Positions 8,653 through 17,342 of a DNA stretch of 58,405 nucleotides are shown piece by piece. The notes under the pieces are model-generated. The model was not told the DNA's origin and did not search any database. It saw nothing but the letters and a program-made list of their open reading frames with translations. The DNA comes from Chloroflexota bacterium (GTDB lineage Bacteria > Chloroflexota > Anaerolineae > Promineifilales > Promineifilaceae), in contig JAJRVV010000066.1 in NCBI GenBank assembly GCA_024277135.1, positions 1-58,405 of the forward strand. The letters run 5' to 3'. The translations under genes were made by a program, and so were the position numbers. Each line of letters opens with the position of its first letter. Position 1 is the first letter of the stretch.

Positions 8653-8687
8653 CATTGACTATTGACAATTAGCCATTGACAATTGAC
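8653..8687. repeat. Heptanucleotide tandem array, 5 units (NATTGAC/AATTAGC)
   Basis: CATTGAC, TATTGAC, AATTAGC, CATTGAC, AATTGAC in perfect 7-bp register lie between coaD and the coiled-coil gene. The unit is related to the arrays at 1455-1503 and 17232-17259. Confidence 0.8.
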
Positions 8688-8725
8688 CATTCCATCACAC
8701 TATTCCCATTATAATGCCCACGCCC

Positions 8726-9256
8726 TCAGTCACGCAACGGAACCGGCCGATTATACTGGGCGGCGTCTTCATCATTAAATCGGGCGTACAACGCTTTGGC
8801 TACGTTGGGCGGAACCATACTGGAGACATCGCCGCCCAATGACGCGATTTCGCGCACCGTCGTCCCGCTCAAAAAACTGTGTTGTTCCTGCGTGATCAAA
8901 TTGATGGTTTCGATGTCGGGCGCCAGCCGCCTATTCGCCAACGCCAGCCGGAATTCAAACTCAAAATCAGAAAAAACGCGCAAGCCGCGCACAATCGCCA
9001 CCGCCTCGATTTCACGGGCAAACTCAACCGTCAAGCCGCTGAACCGGACTACCTTGAGGTTATCCGACCCATTGAGCGCGTTTTTAATCATCTGAATCCG
9101 CGCCTCCACCGAAAACAAGATGGATTTGGAGGGTTTGCTGTGATCATAGACGCCCACCACCACTTCATCGAAAATGGCGCAGGCTCGCTTCATCAAATCC
9201 AGATGGCCGTAATGGACGGGATCAAATGTGCCGGGGTAAATGACTCGTCTCTTCAA
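8726..9256 (-). CDS. coaD: Pantetheine-phosphate adenylyltransferase
   Basis: 176 residues, slightly longer than the usual 160. The nucleotidyltransferase motif YPGTFDPVHYGHLDLMKRA (residues 7-25) contains the HxGH signature, and the second motif FLSGTTVREIASLGGDVS (about 129-146) matches the ISSTxVR region of CoaD. KSILFSVEARIQMI and AIVRGLRVFSDFEFE are also family hallmarks. The enzyme makes dephospho-CoA from 4'-phosphopantetheine and ATP in the cytoplasm. The gene follows recG by 27 nt on the same strand, probably one operon. Confidence 0.96.
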   Translation of the reverse strand: MKRRVIYPGTFDPVHYGHLDLMKRACAIFDEVVVGVYDHSKPSKSILFSVEARIQMIKNALNGSDNLKVVRFSGLTVEFAREIEAVAIVRGLRVFSDFEFEFRLALANRRLAPDIETINLITQEQHSFLSGTTVREIASLGGDVSSMVPPNVAKALYARFNDEDAAQYNRPVPLRD

Positions 9257-9283
9257 TGTTACTCTCCTTGAGGGGTCTGGTTA

Positions 9284-11836
9284 TCAACTCGCGTCGCCAG
9301 CCTGTTCCCAGAAGGCGCTGATGCGTTGGCGCAGTAGATCGTGTTCTGGTTGGGATAACTCTGGATCGACGGTAAACAGTTCTTCAGCGGCGGCTCGCGC
9401 CATTTTCAGCATCTCCATGTCGAGGATGGAGGCCAGACGCAGTTCGGGCAGGCCGCTTTGGCGACGGCCGAAAAACTCTCCCGGCCCCCGAATCTCCAAA
9501 TCTTTTTCGGCCAGGGCAAAACCATCGTTGGTATCTTCCAGGGCGCGCAGCCGCTCTTCGGCGTCGGCCGACTCGTTTTCGGCGATGAGGATGCAGTAGG
9601 ATTGATGTTCGCCGCGCCCCACCCGCCCGCGAAACTGATGCAGTTGGGCCAGGCCAAAGCGGTTGGCGTTTTCGATGAGCATGACGGCGCTGTTGGGCAC
9701 ATCCACGCCCACTTCGATGACGGAGGTGGAAACCAGGACATCGGTTTCGCCATTTTTGAAGGCGCGCATGGCCGCTTCTTTCTCGTTGGCCTTGAGACGG
9801 CCGTGTACCAACCCCAGCTTCAACTCCGGGAACACCCCATGTTGCAGCCGTTCATACTCCGCCACCGCCGCGCCGGCGTCAATCTTGTCCGACGCCTCCA
9901 CTAGCGGATAAATGATGTACGCCTGCCGCCCCGCCTGCGCCTGCCGCCGGATGAAGGTGTAAGCCCGTTCCCGTTCGCTGGGGCGCAGCCAGCGCGTCTT
10001 GATCTCCTGACGGCCGGGCGGCATTTCATCCAGCGTAGACAAATCAAGATCGCCGTATAGGGACAACGCCAGCGAGCGGGGGATAGGCGTGGCCGACATC
10101 ACCAGCAGGTGGGGATGGCCGTCGTCCGCGCCGGAAGCGGCCCCCTTTTGGCGCAGCGCGGCGCGTTGATCTACGCCAAAGCGGTGTTGCTCGTCAATCA
10201 CCGCCAGCCCCAGGTTGTGAAACTGAACCGCTTCCTGGATCAAGGCGTGCGTGCCGATGATGACCTGAATACGGCCGTCCGCCAACCCGGCATAAACCGC
10301 TCCTTTTTCGGCCGTGGGCGCGCTGCCGGTGAGCAATGCCACCGACACATCCAACTGACCCAGCAGCTCGCGCAGCCCGGCAAAATGCTGCTCCGCCAGG
10401 ATTTCAGTGGGCGCCATCAACGCCGCCTGCGCCCCGGCTTTGACGGCGACAAACATCGCCGCCGCCGCCACCACCGTCTTGCCCGACCCCACATCCCCCT
10501 GCAGCAGCCGGTTCATGGGGATGTCCCGCGCCATATCGGCCGTGATCTCGCCAATCACCCGCTCTTGGGCGCCGGTTAGCTGGTAAGGCAACATGGCGCG
10601 AAAGGCGGCCAACGTTTCCGGCGTGTGCGCCAGCGGCGCGCCCGGCGCCGCCTGCCATTCCCGCCGCTGCCCTTGCATACCCAATTGCAACAAAAACAAC
10701 TCATCAAAAATGAGGCGGCGGCGCGCTTTGTGCAAACGCTCCTGGTCCGTGGGGAAATGAATTTGTTGGATGGCGTGAGGCAGCGGCAGTAAATTTTGTT
10801 TTTGCCGCACCGATTCCGGCAGCGGATCGGGGACGTTGACCGCCCACTTGCCCACCGCCTGGCGCATGACGTCGCGCATCCGATTGCTGGTCAACCCCTG
10901 CGTCAGCGGATAGACGGGCACAATGCGCCGGGTGCGCAGCGGCTCCAACTCCAACGGCTCCCAGGTGGGATTGTTGAACACCAACCGCCCCAGGTATTGA
11001 TCCACTTTGCCGCTGATGACGATCTGCATCCCAGCCTGGAGTTTTTCCGCCAGCCAACGCTGGTTAAACCAGGTGGCCTGAATCGTGGCGGCGCCGTCGT
11101 TGATGACGGATTGGACGACGACCTGGTTAGACCGCGTCCGCCGCGCCCGGGTTTCCCAAACGGTGCCGATGATCGTCACCTGCTCGCCAAAAACCAGCTC
11201 TTTGATGGGCTTCATCAAGGTGTAATCATCGTAGCGGCGGGGGAAGGTGTAGAGCAAATCGCCGATGGTTTCCGCGCCCACTTTTTGCAACTGCCCGGCG
11301 ATTTTCTCGCCCACGCCTTTGATGATGGTGACGGGTTGGGCCATGGCTGCCGGGTCGGGCTGCGCCGTGGTGATGGGGGTGGGGAATGGGTTTTCTTTTT
11401 CGCCGGGCAGCCGTTTGGCGTGGGCGGGCGGACGCTCTTTGACGGCCGTCTTCCCCCTCTTTTTCGTTTCAACCGGCCGGGGTTTGGCTTTTTGTTTTTC
11501 TTTGGCGGCGGGACGTTTGGGGGGGCGGGACGGCCGTGCCGCCGGTTTGGTCTGGGCCGGTTGCGGCAGCCGCGCCTGCCGCTGCTGCAAACGGGCCATC
11601 AATGATTGGATGGCTTTGGCGCGGGCTTCTTTGCCGGGTAGACGGCCGTACTCCGTCAACACCTCGGCCGTCTGCTCCACAAACGCCTGATCCGCCTCAT
11701 CCACCGCTTCATTCCGGGCTTGCTCCACCCAAAAAGCGGCAAACTGGCGGATGCCGCCCACCACAGCCTTGTTCTCGTATCCCTGCTTCGCTTCCAATTC
11801 TAAAACACGTTGTAAACGCTTAAATGCTCGACTCAT
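9284..11836 (-). CDS. recG: ATP-dependent DNA helicase RecG
   Basis: 850 residues. The C-terminal 680 form a standard RecG: an OB-fold wedge domain (around EQVTIIGTVWETRARRTRS), the Walker A motif LLQGDVGSGKTVVA, the DExH-type box AVIDEQHRFG, MSATPIPRSLAL, and the RecG-specific RFGLAQLHQFRGRVGRGEHQ. It remodels stalled replication forks and Holliday junctions. The N-terminal 170 residues are extra: a helical part followed by a Pro/Lys/Arg-rich low-complexity linker (about 90-165) before the helix-hairpin-helix-like VTIIKGVGEKIAGQL. Extensions of this kind may be lineage-specific. It lies downstream of the DegV gene (gap 12 nt). Confidence 0.96.
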   Translation of the reverse strand: MSRAFKRLQRVLELEAKQGYENKAVVGGIRQFAAFWVEQARNEAVDEADQAFVEQTAEVLTEYGRLPGKEARAKAIQSLMARLQQRQARLPQPAQTKPAARPSRPPKRPAAKEKQKAKPRPVETKKRGKTAVKERPPAHAKRLPGEKENPFPTPITTAQPDPAAMAQPVTIIKGVGEKIAGQLQKVGAETIGDLLYTFPRRYDDYTLMKPIKELVFGEQVTIIGTVWETRARRTRSNQVVVQSVINDGAATIQATWFNQRWLAEKLQAGMQIVISGKVDQYLGRLVFNNPTWEPLELEPLRTRRIVPVYPLTQGLTSNRMRDVMRQAVGKWAVNVPDPLPESVRQKQNLLPLPHAIQQIHFPTDQERLHKARRRLIFDELFLLQLGMQGQRREWQAAPGAPLAHTPETLAAFRAMLPYQLTGAQERVIGEITADMARDIPMNRLLQGDVGSGKTVVAAAAMFVAVKAGAQAALMAPTEILAEQHFAGLRELLGQLDVSVALLTGSAPTAEKGAVYAGLADGRIQVIIGTHALIQEAVQFHNLGLAVIDEQHRFGVDQRAALRQKGAASGADDGHPHLLVMSATPIPRSLALSLYGDLDLSTLDEMPPGRQEIKTRWLRPSERERAYTFIRRQAQAGRQAYIIYPLVEASDKIDAGAAVAEYERLQHGVFPELKLGLVHGRLKANEKEAAMRAFKNGETDVLVSTSVIEVGVDVPNSAVMLIENANRFGLAQLHQFRGRVGRGEHQSYCILIAENESADAEERLRALEDTNDGFALAEKDLEIRGPGEFFGRRQSGLPELRLASILDMEMLKMARAAAEELFTVDPELSQPEHDLLRQRISAFWEQAGDAS

Positions 11837-11848
11837 AACATCTGCTTA

Positions 11849-12688
11849 CTAAACCGAAATCACCGCAAATCCAACCGCGCCCACACCCAGATGGGCGCCG
11901 ATGGCCGGGGTAATGCCCACGGTGAGCGGCGGCTGATCTTTATCGAATAAATGGGCGGCCTGCTGGCAAAGCTGCTCGGCCGCTTCCCTGGCGTTGACGT
12001 GGATGACGGCCAATCGCTCGAACGGCCGTAACGCCTCCACCATCCCTATCATCTCTTTAATCGCCCGCTTTTGGGTGCGGATGCGAGCCTCCACCGTGAT
12101 TTTTCCCTGATGAATCATCATCACTGGCTTAATTTGCAGCAACGTGCCAATGCCAAAGGCGGCCCAATTCACCCGGCCGCTGCGCCGTAGCGCCTCCAAA
12201 TTGTCAATCATGCCAAAGACGCGCGTTTTCGCCACCCGTTCCGCCAGCGCCGCCGTGATTTGCGCCACAGTGCGCCCGGCGGCGGCCATCTCCGCCGCCA
12301 ACAAGACCAGCAGCCCGGCCCCCAGCGTGATTTGTTGGGTGTCGAACAACGTCACCGGAGCGGCATCGGCCGCTTCTGTCCCCAGGCGGGCGGCGTTAAA
12401 CGTGGCGCTCAGTTCAGACGCGAGGTGGATGGATAAAATTTCCGCGGCCCCTTCATGGGTCAGCCGTTCATAAACCTCGGCGAATGTGCCGATGGCAGGC
12501 GCGGCCGTCGTCGGATAGGGTTCATAACCGGACAAACCAGCATAAAATTCCTGGCGGGAAATCTCGACGCCTTCCTGGTAACTCTGGCCGCCGATGTTGA
12601 TATAAACGGGGACGATGGTGATGTCCCATTGGCGCGCCAACGCTTCCGGCACATCACAGGCGCTGTCGGTAACAATTTTGATGTTCAT
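11849..12688 (-). CDS. DegV-family fatty-acid-binding protein (FakB-like)
   Basis: 279 residues, the normal DegV length. It starts MNIKIVTDSACDVP, with the DegV D-S-x-x-D-like element, and has the AEILSIHLASELSATFNAA, LFDTQQITLGAGLLV and EALRRSGRVNWAAFGIGTLL motifs that line the fatty-acid tunnel. FakB proteins present a bound fatty acid to the kinase FakA, encoded 3 nt upstream, making acyl phosphate for phospholipid synthesis. The direct adjacency to fakA supports this role. No signal peptide. Confidence 0.92.
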   Translation of the reverse strand: MNIKIVTDSACDVPEALARQWDITIVPVYINIGGQSYQEGVEISRQEFYAGLSGYEPYPTTAAPAIGTFAEVYERLTHEGAAEILSIHLASELSATFNAARLGTEAADAAPVTLFDTQQITLGAGLLVLLAAEMAAAGRTVAQITAALAERVAKTRVFGMIDNLEALRRSGRVNWAAFGIGTLLQIKPVMMIHQGKITVEARIRTQKRAIKEMIGMVEALRPFERLAVIHVNAREAAEQLCQQAAHLFDKDQPPLTVGITPAIGAHLGVGAVGFAVISV

Positions 12689-12691
12689 GAG

Positions 12692-14380
12692 CTACTCGGC
12701 GCCGAGGATGAAGAAGTAGTGGGGCTGGCCGCCGGGCAAAACTTCCACTTCCACGTCGGCATAACGGCTTTCAATTTGTTGGGCGACGGCCGTCGCCTCC
12801 GCCTCGGTGGTGTCCTGTCCATAATACAAACTGACGATTTCCTTCTCTTCCATTTCCATGCCGGCCAACACCTGGGCGATCACTTCCGTCATGTCCTGGC
12901 CCGATGCCGCCAAACGGCCGTCCACCAGCCCAATGTACTCCCCCTCGTTCACCGCCACCTCGTCAATCGTCACCGAGCGGGTGGCGCGGGTGATTTCGCC
13001 GGTAGCGACGTAAGATGAGGCTTCTTGCATGGCGGCGGCCGTTTCCGCCAGGTCGCCATCGGGGTTCAGCGACAGCATGGCGCAAATCCCCTGCGGCGCG
13101 GTGCGGGTGGGCACGACCGCCACGTTTTTAGGAGTGAGATCCCGCGCCGCTTCCGCCGCCAGAATGATATTTTTGTTGTTGGGCAAGATCACGACTTTAT
13201 CGGTAGGCACATCCTGAATCGCCTGGAAAATCTCTTCGGTGCTGGGGTTATTGGTCTGGCCGCCGTTGACCACATAAGCCGCGCCCAAACTGCGGAAAAT
13301 ATCGGCCAGGCCATTCCCGGCCGTGACCGCGACGGCGCCGATTTGGCCCGGTTCTACGACGGCTTCCGGTATGGCGGGAACGGCCGTCGCCGCGCCGGGG
13401 TCATGGACGATCTCCTCCATCTGCATCTGCATATTTTCCACCACCACATCGGTGATGTCGCCCAGGCTGATGCCGTAGGAAATCGGTTCGCCGGGGTCTT
13501 GAACATGGATATGCACCTTGATCGTCTTCTCGTCGCCAACGACGACGGTGGAATCCCCCATGCCGTCAATGCGCTGCCGCACTTCGTCCACGTTCAACCC
13601 GTCGCCCATCAAAATAAATTGCACGTCATACGGGTTCTCTAACTCGCCGCCTTCGGGGATGGCTAACGCCTGAGCGGGCACGGCCGTCGTCGGCGTCGCC
13701 GCCGCCACATGCGCCACATCCAGTTTTCCCTGGGTATAGCGCAGCATTCCTTCAAAAATGTAAACCAACCCCTGCCCGCCAGAATCCACCACCCCGGCTT
13801 GCTTCAAAATCGGCAGCATGTCCGGCGTTCGTTCCAACGCCTGCTGGCAGCGTTCCAACACCCGCTCCATCAAAAAACGCAGGTCTTGGCTCTTGGCGGC
13901 GGCGTCCTTCGCTTCCTCGGCTCCTTCGCGGATGACGGTGAGGATGGTGCCTTCCACCGGCCGCATCACGCCGCCATACGCCGTATCGGAAGCGGATTGG
14001 AATGCGGCGGCCAGGTCAGCGACGTTAAAGGTCTCTTTTTCTTTGAGCGCCTGGGCCAGTCCGCGCCAAATTTGGCTGAGGATGACGCCGGAATTGCCGC
14101 GCGCGCCCATCAACGCCCCCTGCGCCAGATCGCCGGCCATTTTGCCCACATGATCTTCCTCGCTCTCTTGAATCCGCTTGTAAGCCGAGCGCATCGTCAA
14201 CAGCATATTGGTGCCGGTGTCGCCATCCGGCACCGGGAAGACGTTGAGTTCGTTCACGTAATGGTGATTTTGATCCAACCAGAGCAGTCCGGCGTGGACT
14301 AATTTGCGGAATTGTTGGCCGTTGCAGCGCAGCCATTTTTGGGAGATGGGCGGCGCGTTTGTTGTCATTGTTTCTGTCAC
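12692..14380 (-). CDS. fakA: Fatty acid kinase FakA (DAK2-domain, YloV family)
   Basis: About 562 residues from GTG 14380. The N-terminal DAK2-like domain carries NVFPVPDGDTGTNM (Mg-ATP-binding Asp cluster) and ARGNSGVILSQIWRG. The middle and C-terminal parts (ENPYDVQFILMGDG, VHIHVQDPGEPISYG, ILPNNKNIILAAE, SLYYGQDTTEAEA) match the FakA C-terminal domains. It phosphorylates FakB-bound fatty acids. A TTG at 14395 is also in frame, but GAGGT lies 9 nt before GTG 14380. The order asp23-fakA-degV-recG parallels the yloU-yloV-recG region of Bacillus. Confidence 0.93.
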   Translation of the reverse strand: MTETMTTNAPPISQKWLRCNGQQFRKLVHAGLLWLDQNHHYVNELNVFPVPDGDTGTNMLLTMRSAYKRIQESEEDHVGKMAGDLAQGALMGARGNSGVILSQIWRGLAQALKEKETFNVADLAAAFQSASDTAYGGVMRPVEGTILTVIREGAEEAKDAAAKSQDLRFLMERVLERCQQALERTPDMLPILKQAGVVDSGGQGLVYIFEGMLRYTQGKLDVAHVAAATPTTAVPAQALAIPEGGELENPYDVQFILMGDGLNVDEVRQRIDGMGDSTVVVGDEKTIKVHIHVQDPGEPISYGISLGDITDVVVENMQMQMEEIVHDPGAATAVPAIPEAVVEPGQIGAVAVTAGNGLADIFRSLGAAYVVNGGQTNNPSTEEIFQAIQDVPTDKVVILPNNKNIILAAEAARDLTPKNVAVVPTRTAPQGICAMLSLNPDGDLAETAAAMQEASSYVATGEITRATRSVTIDEVAVNEGEYIGLVDGRLAASGQDMTEVIAQVLAGMEMEEKEIVSLYYGQDTTEAEATAVAQQIESRYADVEVEVLPGGQPHYFFILGAE

Positions 14381-14430
14381 GATTGGATACCTCAATACAA
14401 AACGAAAGACGTAATAACGAAAGAAGTCAT

Positions 14431-14820
14431 TTACGTTTTTCGTTTTTCGTTTTTCTGTTTCCCCGTTTCCGCTTTGTTCAGGCGCAATCCATGAATATAC
14501 ACGTTCACCGCCGATACGGGCAACCCCATAGATTTTTCTACGTGAAATTTGACGGTGTTTTGGATGCTTTCGGCCACTGCCCGGATACGGACGCCGTATT
14601 CAACGATGACATACACATCAATGATGATGCCGTCTTCGTTGATCTGAACGTCAATGCCCCGTTTGCTATCGCGGGACAACAGGCTGGCGATACCGTTGAC
14701 CAGGTTTTTGCTGGCCATGCCCACCACGCCATAACATTGGTCAATGGCGCGGCTGGCGATGCTGGTGACGGCCGTCGTCGAGATGTCAATACTGCCTAAT
14801 TCTTCTTGTTTTGTCGTCAT
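14431..14820 (-). CDS. Asp23/Gls24-family (YloU-like) protein
   Basis: 129 residues. The Asp23 domain covers most of it: GSIDISTTAVTSIASRAID, CYGVVGM, IIIDVYVIVEYGVRIRAVAE and the final VNVYIHGL. The family includes alkaline-shock and envelope-stress proteins and regularly sits just before fakA (yloU-yloV), as here. The last residues, GKQKNEKRKT, are encoded by a heptamer repeat (14434-14475), so the stop codon comes from repeat DNA. A palindromic -10 candidate (GATTATAATC, 14874-14883) shared with rpmB could drive it. Confidence 0.9.
   Translation of the reverse strand: MTTKQEELGSIDISTTAVTSIASRAIDQCYGVVGMASKNLVNGIASLLSRDSKRGIDVQINEDGIIIDVYVIVEYGVRIRAVAESIQNTVKFHVEKSMGLPVSAVNVYIHGLRLNKAETGKQKNEKRKT
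14434..14475. repeat. Heptanucleotide array (CGTTTTT/CCGTTT) at the 3' end of the asp23 gene
   Basis: Three perfect CGTTTTT units are followed by three degenerate ones in 7-bp register, reading into the asp23 coding end. The spacer 14401-14433 has ACGAAAG-type partner sequence that can pair back to it. Confidence 0.65.
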
Positions 14821-14853
14821 GCGCTCTCCCGGTCAGAATAAACCGATAACAGT

Positions 14854-14882
14854 TTGCACAAACAGTTTTCCTTGATTATAAT
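14854..14882 (+). promoter_or_regulatory. Sigma-70-type promoter of rpmB
   Basis: TTGCAC (14854-14859), a 17-bp spacer and a perfect TATAAT (14877-14882). The -10 lies in the palindrome GATTATAATC, so a minus-strand -10 (14880-14875) with a weak GTTTCA -35 could serve the divergent asp23 gene. Confidence 0.75.
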
Positions 14883-14907
14883 CCCATCCGCTCTTTTTGA
14901 AACGTTC

Positions 14908-14927
14908 AAGCGGCCTTTTGGTCGCTT
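14908..14927 (+). promoter_or_regulatory. Leader hairpin before rpmB
   Basis: An 8-bp stem AAGCGGCC / GGTCGCTT (one G-U) with a TTTT loop and a short T tail lies in the rpmB leader, ending 26 nt before the start codon. It could be a weak attenuator; this is inference only. Confidence 0.35.
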
Positions 14928-14953
14928 TTCATTTGTCAGGACAAGGTGAAATT

Positions 14954-15130
14954 ATGGCGAAATGTGAAGTATGCGGCAAGGGGCCGATGTCTGGACACAA
15001 CGTCAGCTTCTCGCAAAAGAAAACGAAACGGCAGTTTAAGCCAAATGTACAACGGGCGACGATCACGGAGAACGGCCGTCGCGTTCGTAAATACATTTGC
15101 ACCCGCTGCTTGAAAACGCTGTCCAAATAG
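14954..15130 (+). CDS. rpmB: 50S ribosomal protein L28 (zinc-ribbon form)
   Basis: 58 residues starting [20 protein letters not shown], the L28 hallmark, and ending with [10 protein letters not shown]. The CEVC and CTRC pairs make this the zinc-binding (C+) version. The upstream in-frame ATG at 14897 is rejected: it precedes the leader hairpin, and AAGGTG lies 7 nt before ATG 14954. The gene is monocistronic, divergent from asp23, and bounded by a clear promoter and terminator. Confidence 0.97.
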   Translation: MAKCEVCGKGPMSGHNVSFSQKKTKRQFKPNVQRATITENGRRVRKYICTRCLKTLSK

Positions 15131-15153
15131 TCGAAACCAGCTTCAATCATCAC

Positions 15154-15188
15154 AGCCAGCCGCTCATTACGGCTGGCTTTTTGTTTTT
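15154..15188 (+). terminator. Rho-independent terminator of rpmB
   Basis: Stem AGCCAGCCG (15154-15162), loop CTCATTA, CGGCTGGCT (15170-15178), then TTTTTGTTTTT. The last codons and TAA of the convergent mevalonate kinase gene lie inside this hairpin. Confidence 0.92.
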
Positions 15189-16123
15189 AAGCAGCTGGTG
15201 AGGACGGATTTGGCCCCGGCGGCGAGGAGGGCGCGGCGCGCGGCCGTTTCCGTTTCAGCCGTCACCAGCGCGATCAGGTTGCCGCCCCGGCCCGCGCCGC
15301 TCATCTTGGCCCCCAACGCCCCGGCTGCTTGCGCCACCGCCACCAGTCCATCCAATTCCGGCGAAGAAACCGTCATCTCCTGCAAAAGCTGATGATTCTG
15401 GTTCATCAGCCGTCCCACCTCTGCTTCATCCCCGGTTTCAATCGCCCGCCGCGCCGCTTTCGCCAACACGCCACAGCCGTCAAACAACGCTTCAAACCGC
15501 TCCGGCTGCGCCTGCCACTGGCGGCGTACGTCCAGTACCACCTCTTTGGTGGAACTGCGGGCGCCGGTATCGGCTGCCAGCAGGCGCAACGGGCGAGCCA
15601 CGGTGAACGGTTCGATCTGGTTTTGCGGCCGTTGGCGCACAAAGTAGACGGGCTGTTCGTAAGCGACGACGGTATTGTCTATGCCGCTGGGCGTGCCGTG
15701 ATGGATTTTCTCCACCTCGTAGGTGAGGGCGGAGACCCAGGCGGGGGTGGCGATGCGCGCCAATCCCAAAAAGTCCATCAACGCCCGCACCGCCGCCGCC
15801 GTGATGGCCGCGCCGCTGCCCAACCCGCTGGCGATGGGTATCTGGCTGGTGACGGTGACGCTCATGTCGGGAAAAGCGGGCAGGTTGACGGCCGTCTGCA
15901 CTTGTCGCAGCACGGCCGCAATCGCATCTTCCTCATCCGCCTCATCCAGCAGGGTGCGGATGCCCAAATCAGGCGCGATGAGATGGACGCCGGGCTGGTC
16001 GCTGGCCTCAACAACGGCCGTCGCCCGCACCTGGGATACCGGCGCGGCAATGGCGGGACGGCCGTACACCACCGCATGTTCGCCAAACAAAATAATCTTC
16101 CCCGGAGCCGTCGCTTTACTCAT
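15167..16123 (-). CDS. mvk: Mevalonate kinase (GHMP kinase family)
   Basis: 318 residues, typical length. Begins MSKATAPGKIILFGEHAVVYGRPA, the mevalonate kinase N-terminal signature. The GHMP phosphate loop PIASGLGSGAAITAAA is near residue 93, GTPSGIDNTV (about 148) supplies the catalytic Asp region, and KMSGAGRGGNLIAL is the C-terminal GHMP motif. It makes 5-phosphomevalonate from mevalonate and ATP, so isoprenoids here are probably made by a mevalonate route, as reported for some Chloroflexi. Other pathway genes are not in the window. The gene after it in the same direction would be across rpmB, so this operon ends here. Confidence 0.9.
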   Translation of the reverse strand: MSKATAPGKIILFGEHAVVYGRPAIAAPVSQVRATAVVEASDQPGVHLIAPDLGIRTLLDEADEEDAIAAVLRQVQTAVNLPAFPDMSVTVTSQIPIASGLGSGAAITAAAVRALMDFLGLARIATPAWVSALTYEVEKIHHGTPSGIDNTVVAYEQPVYFVRQRPQNQIEPFTVARPLRLLAADTGARSSTKEVVLDVRRQWQAQPERFEALFDGCGVLAKAARRAIETGDEAEVGRLMNQNHQLLQEMTVSSPELDGLVAVAQAAGALGAKMSGAGRGGNLIALVTAETETAARRALLAAGAKSVLTSCLKTKSQP

Positions 16124-16129
16124 TGGTTC

Positions 16130-16178
16130 CAGTGTTCAGTATTCAGTAGGCAGTATCCACTGATTACTGATTACTGTC
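16130..16178. repeat. Heptanucleotide tandem array, 7 units (CAGTATT/TACTGAT)
   Basis: Seven 7-mers (CAGTGTT, CAGTATT, CAGTAGG, CAGTATC, CACTGAT, TACTGAT, TACTGTC) fill the spacer between the UbiA-type and mevalonate kinase genes. CAGT units face ACTG units, so the array can fold back. It has the same size, 49 bp, as the array at 1455-1503. Confidence 0.85.
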
Positions 16179-16179
16179 T

Positions 16180-17052
16180 CTACGCCAGCACATACAACGC
16201 CAGGTACACCATCACCGCCCACAACGCGATGGACACCTGCACCGGCCGATCCCGCAAGAGAATCTCCTCCGGCGCGCCCCCTTCCTGGCGCACATGAATC
16301 AAGTACATGTAGCGGAAGATGGCGAAGATGACGAAGGGGATGGTCAACATCATGGCGTGATTTTCCGGTACGCCTTCGGCCAGAAAGGTGTACAAGCTGT
16401 AGGAGACGATGGCGCTGGTGGTTACCGTGCCCAGCATCCGGTCAATCAAATCCAGGTTGTACTCTTTGAGGATGGCGCGATGGTTGTGCGCCTCCTCCCC
16501 CAACAGCGCCAACTCATGCCGCCGTTTGCCCAGCACCAAAAAGAGGGCCAGGAAGCCGCCAAAGACGTAAAGCCAGGGGGAAAACCGCTGCACGTCAATG
16601 ACGGTGACGCCGGCGGCGATGCGCAAGATAAAACCGGCGGTGATGACAGTGACATCGAGCAGAACCACCCGCTTGAGCCAGAAGGTGTAGGCGATCTGGA
16701 TGAGCAGATAGCCCAGCAGAACTAGGCCGAATTTCCAGGAGAGGAAGAATCCGGCAAACAAACTGCCCAATGCGATCAGAATCGCCGCGCCCCGCGCCAC
16801 GTTGACATTGAGCCGACCAGCGGGTAATGGCCGTAACCGTTTCGTCGGGTGCTGGCGGTCGCTCTCAATGTCCGCCAAATCATTCATAATGTAGACGGCG
16901 CTGGACATGAGGCAGAGCAGGGCAAAGGCGGCCAGCGTGTGCAAGAAACTGCTTACATCAAGTAGTTTCCGGTCAAAAAACACGGCCGCGAACACAAAAC
17001 CGTTTTTGGGCCATTGGCGCGGCCGCATCGTTTGTAACAAAGCAAGAAGCAC
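16180..17052 (-). CDS. UbiA-family prenyltransferase, decaprenyl-phosphate phosphoribosyltransferase-like
   Basis: 290 residues from GTG 17052. MRPRQWPKNGFVFAAVFF at the N-terminus and NDLADIESDRQHPTKRLRP (about residue 65) carry the Asp-rich motif of UbiA enzymes, in the version found in DPPR synthases, which attach phosphoribose to a polyprenyl phosphate for arabinosyl-type glycans. About eight transmembrane helices follow. An open frame continues upstream through a heptamer repeat, giving a nonsense IIHYSLF-type repeat; GGAGA 6 nt before GTG 17052 marks the real start. Repeat length variation directly next to the ribosome site could affect translation. Confidence 0.85.
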   Translation of the reverse strand: MLLALLQTMRPRQWPKNGFVFAAVFFDRKLLDVSSFLHTLAAFALLCLMSSAVYIMNDLADIESDRQHPTKRLRPLPAGRLNVNVARGAAILIALGSLFAGFFLSWKFGLVLLGYLLIQIAYTFWLKRVVLLDVTVITAGFILRIAAGVTVIDVQRFSPWLYVFGGFLALFLVLGKRRHELALLGEEAHNHRAILKEYNLDLIDRMLGTVTTSAIVSYSLYTFLAEGVPENHAMMLTIPFVIFAIFRYMYLIHVRQEGGAPEEILLRDRPVQVSIALWAVMVYLALYVLA

Positions 17053-17063
17053 AGATTTTCTCC

Positions 17064-17259
17064 AATGAGTAATGAGTAATGAGTAATGAGCAATGAGCAA
17101 TGAGCAATGAGCAATGAGCAATGAGCAATGAGCAATGAGCAATGAGCAATGAGCAATGAGCAATGAATAATGAATAATGAATAATGAATAATGAATAATG
17201 AATAATGAATAATGAATAATGAATAATGAATAATTGACGATTAACAATTGACAATTATG
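17064..17259. repeat. Long heptanucleotide tandem array, 28 units (AATGAGT, AATGAGC, AATGAAT, AATTGAC)
   Basis: In strict 7-bp register: 3 AATGAGT, 11 AATGAGC, 10 AATGAAT, then AATTGAC, GATTAAC, AATTGAC, AATTATG. On the minus strand the array ends 1 nt before the ribosome site of the UbiA-type gene. Runs of identical units show recent expansion. It occupies most of the 334-nt gap 17053-17386; the rest of that gap holds the array at 17343-17384 and no recognisable gene. Confidence 0.97.
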
Positions 17260-17342
17260 CGCCGTTTTCTACCACGAACTCCGGGATCAGGCGACAAAAG
17301 TCCATGCTTGCCCTTCTTTTTCCCATCGCCGATAATAATAGC

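Noticed and set aside
11265..11690. Plus-strand ORFs opposite recG
   Set aside because: Low-complexity shadows of the recG N-terminal linker without ribosome sites.
17053..17247. N-terminal extension of the UbiA-type protein through the repeat (IIHYSLF-type residues)
   Set aside because: It is only the heptamer array read as protein; GGAGA before GTG 17052 gives a normal start for the family.
17064..17259. CRISPR-like array
   Set aside because: Units are contiguous 7-mers with no spacers and no cas genes nearby.
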